This document shows, one piece after another, positions 59,280-64,000 of a stretch of 64,000 nucleotides of DNA (positions are counted from its first letter, which is position 1; the number at the start of each line of letters is the position of its first letter). The position numbers were made by a program, and so were the translations under genes. The notes under the pieces were generated by a model. That model worked only from the letters and a program-made list of their open reading frames with translations, was not told where the DNA came from and searched no databases. The DNA is taken from contig CM066737.1 in the NCBI GenBank assembly GCA_033961575.1, positions 87,974,271-88,038,270 of the forward strand, given 5' to 3'. The DNA is from Aselliscus stoliczkanus (Eukaryota; Chordata; Mammalia; Chiroptera; Hipposideridae).

Positions 59280-59485
59280 TGTAGAATCCACATTCTTTTG
59301 GCATCCTGCCTTTACTTCTGACTTACTATGTGTCCTTCAGCAAGTTCCTGAACTTTTGTGCTCCACAATTCCCTTATGTATAGAATGGGATGAAATATTT
59401 TCTAAGCCGTAGCATTGTTATGAGAATGAAATGACACAATACAGGTAGAGCGCTTAGCGGATTGCTTATACAGGATAATGACTCA
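59280..59485 (+). mobile_element. MIR element, sense
   Basis: TTACTTCTGACTTACTATGT, CAGCAAGTTCCTGAACTTTT, CCCTTATGTATAGAATGGGA, GTTATGAGAATGAAATGA and AGAGCGCTTAGCGGATTGC follow the MIR consensus in order. Confidence 0.85.
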
Positions 59486-60143
59486 ATTAAGCTTGGCATT
59501 TTTGATTATAAAAACCATGGTCTTGTGGCTCAGATCATCGTCACGCCTGTTAATTTATTCTACTATTCTTTCACATTTTCCTGAGCACCACAGAAAAAAT
59601 GAATTAAATTCAGTCCCTGCTTTGGAGAAACTCCCAGTCCTGGAGAGAAAATGGACAGTCAGTAAAATATGGGCTGATAGATACGAGCTATGCTAGATGG
59701 CGAGAACGAGATCCCTGGGGAGTGGAATGGGAACATCTTACTGTGAGCCAGTCGTAAAGCAAGGTCTATGAACCATTCAAAGTTCTGAGTTACAGCTAAC
59801 GGAAAGTGACTCTGGTTACCTTAGGTAGAATTATTATACAATTTATTAGAAGGATATCAGGTAGCTCATGGAATCATGGAAAGGTTTGAAAGCCATGTTT
59901 AAAAATGGACAGAAACCGTCAAGGAACACCAGCCTAGGCATTCAGAAACACATCCAGCAACAAGCCACAAAATAAATCTGAATTATAAAGTTCTATCATG
60001 GCCATGATACCCTGGTACACCCAGAGGTATCCTTGTCACTGGATATTGTTTGCTGCTGTCACTCCAAAAACATATTTAAATTGTTACTTATTTTTGTGTC
60101 ACTAACTTTAAAATTAAAGTTTCTGACAGAATCATTAATAAGG

Positions 60144-60364
60144 CAGGGGTTGGATGTTTTTCTCTAATGTTTTGGTTAGTAAGTATTTTAGTCTTTGCCT
60201 GCCATATATTCTTAGTTGCAACTATTCAACTCTGCTGTTGTAGGGTGAAAGAAGCCATAGATAATACATGAATGAATGGGCACGGTTTATGCTAATAAAA
60301 CTTTATTTACAAAGACAGGTGGTGGGCTAGATTTTGCTGGTGGGCCATAAATTGCAGACTTCTG
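60144..60364 (+). mobile_element. hAT-type DNA transposon, old
   Basis: CAGGGGTTGGATGTTTTTCT at the left; GCAACTATTCAACTCTGCTG, AATAAAACTTTATTTACAAA and GGTGGGCTAGATTTTGCTGG inside; the right end is a decayed inverted copy. Flanking 8-mers TAATAAGG and TTCTAAGG agree at 6 of 8. A familiar mammal-wide non-autonomous hAT type; subfamily not named. Confidence 0.8.
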
Positions 60365-60669
60365 TTCTAAGGCAAGCTTAGGTCATATAAGTAGGTTCTA
60401 ACTTCTATGTGTCAGGGAAAATAGCTGGAATTTGGGCTCCATTGTCGTGATAGCCAGGGACTTATCTACCACCAAGGCCCATACAATGGTACATTGTTGA
60501 ATCCTTAGAGAGATTAGAAGCCATACATTCATATATAGACAAATGACCAGTATAGCCTTCATGTTGGGTTCTCAACAAAACTTTACTAAGTTTTTTAATA
60601 AGCTAACTTGAGGTTAAATCCAGATACCTTTGAGCCAGTGACAGTGTATTGGCATTTCTTCATATCAAT

Positions 60670-61130
60670 CCATGTATGATAGTCTGTTAGTCAGCTGTTA
60701 CCATAATACAATGATATAAATCACCCCAAACTTGATGACTTAACACCACAAGCATTTACTCTCATGCTCATGGATATTTAGTTTGCCTGTTGTTCGGCTG
60801 ACCTAGGCTAGGCTTGGCTGGGCAGCTGTTTCCAGTTGTGGGTTAGCTAGGCTAAGCTCCAGTATGTGCTTTGGTTTAAGGCCAGCTACATGTGTTTTTA
60901 TTCTAGGCCTATATTGAGGGGTCAGTGGAATGCTCTTCTTGTGATGGCTCACCAGAGTATGAAGCAAGTTTAACCTCCCAAGAGCACCTGCAGCCTGTGC
61001 TCATGTCAAGTTCACTCCTAGTCCATTGGCCAAAGCAAGCCTGACATCCATAGAACCAGGAAGTAGTCCCTTCCTATAGTAGAAGGGGAAGACGGTGAAT
61101 GTTTGCTGAACAGTAATCCAAATTATTATA
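60670..61130. mobile_element. Old interspersed repeat, class unresolved
   Basis: GCTGTTACCATAATACAATG, CCCCAAACTTGATGACTTAA, GGCTGGGCAGCTGTTTCC and GTCCATTGGCCAAAGCAAGC recall a widespread mammalian repeat, but I cannot name its class. Confidence 0.5.
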
Positions 61131-62395
61131 GGTAGTTAATCATTAATTATAAAGTATGTTTTACAGCTATAAAATACCTTAGTGATTTTTGTCCTGCTTC
61201 ATTATGTCACAGGGCAGACTAAATCACAAAGATGTTAAGTGACTTGCCCATATTTCTATTTTACCAAAAATATTGAGTGCTAATAAGTTTTCATAGTTTA
61301 CTCACAATAAGTTATAAGTATGATAAAATGCATTAGACTCTTGGCATTCCTAAGAATCAGATTCTGAGACCATCATTCATCAATAAATTCATGAACACCA
61401 TAACGGCAAAACTCACCCATATTAATTTCATGATGTAACACAGACATGATTCTTTAGGAGAGGATGAGGAGAGAATTCAAAGCCTGATTGATTTGTGACT
61501 GCTCACTCATTATCTAAGAGACCTGCTTCTATGCGTTGTCTTCCAGCATATAGAATTTCAACATGTGTCTCAGTAAAGTTACCAATTATCAAAATACTAA
61601 AAGGGGCTCCTTCCCATGGAAACACAAATAGTGAACACAGCAAACATTAAATCCATGTATCCATAGCCATACTGATGGTATGGATAGATAAACATATATG
61701 TAAGATAAGTATTTAAATTTATGGGGCATAAATATTGTTGCTAAATTGTTTTTATCTATTTCTTGGTGGATTGCTCACTGCTTATCAAAGATATCTACAG
61801 GAAATGCATGAAAACAAAGAGAATTAACATAAGATCTCCCTAGTATTCGAAAAACAAAGTCCTTTCAACAAACACTTGAGGGCATACTAGGTGTCAAGTA
61901 CTTTGTTGTCATTAGTTTCTTTCTCATACCATCTTTGCTATCCCTCAAACCATTAATAAATTTGTTCCATGTTCAGAAAATTACTCCCGAGCCTAAGAGG
62001 ATAGCACTGCCCAAAGGAGATAATAAAAATGAAAGAAGTTTCTAGACTACAAATTGTTATATAGCCATAAGATGTCATTATTGTGTAGCAACGAGGTTCT
62101 GGTCTGACATGAAGCAATGATTTTTAAAAAATTGGTATTCCTACTTGGAATTGCATTTAATAAGATATTTGGGGTTGGCTCACCCTTACATATAAGTGGT
62201 TAAATTCAAGATGATTCTGAGCTTTACATTTGATGTAAAGACGACAGGAGACCAAGAGTAGTGATTTTTATATTGAATTTCTAGAGAGAAAAAAATCTCA
62301 AAAAATGTGGTGAAAGCAGTATGAGAGAATTTTAAAAATCAGATTGTATTACAAATGATATTTCTTAGAATAATAAATAGGAAAATGGTGTTGTA
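61130..62395. other. Intronic sequence, mostly unassigned
   Basis: A short stretch at 61862-61915 (TTCAACAAACACTTGAGGGC) may be an antisense L2 end. Nothing else is recognised. Confidence 0.4.
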
Positions 62396-62397
62396 TA

Positions 62398-62690
62398 AAC
62401 GAAGCCAGACACAAAGTGATACATAGTGTATGAATCCATTTATATAAACTCAAAAAGAGGCATATTGGGGCCTAAAGGTCAGATATGGTTACCTTTGTGG
62501 GGAGTAGTAATTACCAACTCCCCACAAAGTGGTAATTAGCAGGTTCTGGGGTTCTGAGTAATGTTTTATATCTTAATCTGGATGCTCGTTGCATTGATAT
62601 GTTTCTTTAAAGAAAATTTATGGAACTGTACACTTCCTACACTTTTAAGTGTATATGCTGTACTTGAATGAATTTAAACTTACAATAATA
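62398..62690 (+). mobile_element. Old L1 3' end, sense, with internal hairpin
   Basis: GAAGCCAGACACAAAGTGAT, CCATTTATATAAACTC, TATATCTTAATCTGGATGC and GAACTGTACACTTCCTACAC are L1M-type 3'UTR phrases in order. It contains a 13-bp perfect inverted repeat, CTTTGTGGGGAGT (62493-62505) and ACTCCCCACAAAG (62517-62529), that I do not recall from the consensus. Confidence 0.75.
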
Positions 62691-63151
62691 ATACATGCAT
62701 GCTTTTTTTAAGTGCATGAAGGACCTCACTCAGAATTTTTATAAAAGGTGTAGCTTTAAGAAAAGCATATTACTTTGTTTTATTATTGACATCTCACCAT
62801 GGACCCCTGAACACTTTATAATGAACAAGGACAGACCCTAAGATATATGTGTAGGCACCACTGTTCTAGACAAAGTTTTGCCAAATTGACCCCCATTGTG
62901 CTGGGACCACAGTACCTCATGTCAACAGGATGCTGAGGGTGGGAGAGCTGGAAGATGCTTCCCCAGGGATCTCTCCCATTTAGTTCTCTTAGTGCCCAGC
63001 CCAGTGTTAAAGCATTTGGACTCTTGCTGTCATTTGTACAAAGAGAAAGTGCCTTAATCATCTCTGTATTCAGATTTTTGGGAACAAGCACGGGATGCTG
63101 CAGGTTCAGTCCTCATGCAACTTTCTCCTAAGTATTCACTACCTGACTTGA

Positions 63152-63257
63152 ATTTTTTTTTTTGAGGGCAGTGTCACTGGCCCTCATATATGGGACCCAA
63201 ACCGGGGCCACTGGCTCCCCAAGCCAGTGCTTAACCACTGTGCCACTCGGCTGGCCC
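63152..63257 (-). mobile_element. tRNA-derived SINE, family A, antisense
   Basis: A T-run, GAGGGCAGTGTCACTGGCCC, GGCTCCCCAAGCCAGTGC and the end CCACTCGGCTGGCCC. No clear duplication is found, perhaps because another SINE follows directly. Confidence 0.9.
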
Positions 63258-63284
63258 AATCATTCCTGATTTATTTTTTCCTGT

Positions 63285-63408
63285 TTCTTTTTGTTGTTGT
63301 TGTTGTTGTTTTTTCAGGGCAGTGTCAGTGGCCCTCATATGTGGGAACTGAACTGGGGCCGCTTGGCTTCCCAAGCCAGCGCTTAACCACCTTGCCACAC
63401 AGCCGGCT
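63285..63408 (-). mobile_element. tRNA-derived SINE, family A, antisense, (GTT)n tail
   Basis: A (TTG)n and T6 tail, CAGGGCAGTGTCAGTGGCCC, GGCTTCCCAAGCCAGCGC and the end CACACAGCCGGC. It is in the same orientation as the copy about 30 bp upstream. Confidence 0.88.
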
Positions 63409-64000
63409 TGTAATTTTTCTACGGATTCATTCAATACATATTTTTCTCTCATGTCAAGGTGAGGGAATTCGCCCCCACTACACACAGACGGAAAGAAGAA
63501 TATACTAATCCTCTTGTGATCACCATACAATTTTATCCTCTCAAGTGGAAGCTCGAGGGACAGATGCATAATCAGGGAGCTTTTCCAAAATTGTTTGTTC
63601 CCAAATGAGACATTCAGCTATCGCAGCCTCTTCTGTTTGTCACAATGCCATATGTAGTTGGAAGATCCATGAGAAACATACACAGGATCCTGACAACTCA
63701 GGAAAGATGAACTTTGCAAACTTAGAATCAGTCTCTACTGAATGTAAAGATTTTCATGCAAGATTGGATCTTCATATTTCCCCCTCAAGTATATGTGTAT
63801 CCACCAATACATAATACTAGTGTTGTTTTTTTAAGTTGATAGAGTGAAGAAGTAATAGGTAAGACAAAAATGTCTCCTGAACATACGAACGTTTTTTACA
63901 TCTTATTTAAGTGTCATTGGACTGACCAGAGGAGAGATTTTCATGCATTCATCCCTGATGACGATGATGTAGGAAGAAGTGAAATTTTCTATTTTCTACT
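63409..64000. other. Intronic sequence, no feature recognised
   Basis: Unique-looking sequence to the end of the window. Confidence 0.5.

Larger units (their letters stand above)
1..64000 (+). other. DMD: Dystrophin gene, internal part (intron 40 end to intron 43 start)
   Basis: Three exons in the right order and spacing class identify the gene. They match human exons 41, 42 and 43 in length and phase, and their translations differ from the human protein, as I recall it, at only a few positions per exon. The exon total here is 551 bp of 64 kb, typical of this giant gene. Dystrophin links cortical actin to the dystroglycan complex at the muscle membrane. The part coded here is central rod. 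Both ends of the gene lie far outside the window, so no promoter or polyadenylation signal is expected. DMD is X-linked in placental mammals; that location is inferred, not seen. Confidence 0.97.
56980..64000 (+). other. DMD: Intron 43, first 7 kb
   Basis: Starts at donor GTAGGT and runs out of the window. The human intron is much longer (about 70 kb as I recall). It contains the L2, MIR, hAT, L1 and SINE copies listed separately. Confidence 0.93.

Overview
This is mammalian genomic DNA from the middle of the dystrophin gene (DMD), read in the sense direction on the + strand. Three exons match human DMD exons 41, 42 and 43 in length (183, 195 and 173 bp), phase and protein. All have AG/GT splice borders and open frames. 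They encode part of the central spectrin-like rod, from the end of repeat 15 into repeat 16. The rest is intron: the end of intron 40, all of intron 41 (32.9 kb), all of intron 42 (23.1 kb) and the first 7 kb of intron 43. No other host gene is visible.

Organism: a placental mammal, but not a primate or rodent, since there are no Alu, B1 or B2 copies. The window carries two abundant tRNA-derived SINE families with intact A and B boxes, called A and B here. A third, composite form (C) joins an A-type head to a longer tail. L1 3' ends have the TTTCAGGTGTACA-type 3'UTR. There are several small DNA transposons (mariner, pogo/Tigger-like and hAT). The SINE C tail reminds me of horseshoe-bat-type SINEs, so a bat is my best guess, perhaps rhinolophoid. 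This rests on recalled repeat families and is uncertain.

Layout: Intron 41 (598-33502) holds old L2, MIR and L1/HAL1-like remnants in its first 13 kb, overlaid by SINEs. An internally deleted L1 lies at 20.5-23.1 kb in antisense, with recognisable ORF1 and ORF2 endonuclease remnants. The stretch 27.2-33.5 kb is mostly unique sequence. Intron 42 (33698-56806) holds L2 copies split by an L1 that is itself split by a SINE, an L1 with an inverted 5' part, and a dense nest of DNA transposons and SINEs at 51.2-54.2 kb. Intron 43 (56980-64000) holds L2, MIR, hAT, L1 and two adjacent SINEs.

The most unusual structure is at 53234-53688. A 156-bp-class MITE is split by a MADE1-like mariner element, which is split by a SINE B. 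That SINE carries a 59-bp patch matching, at 58 of 59 positions and in inverted orientation, another MITE copy about 0.6 kb downstream. This looks like local template switching. No new protein-coding system was found.
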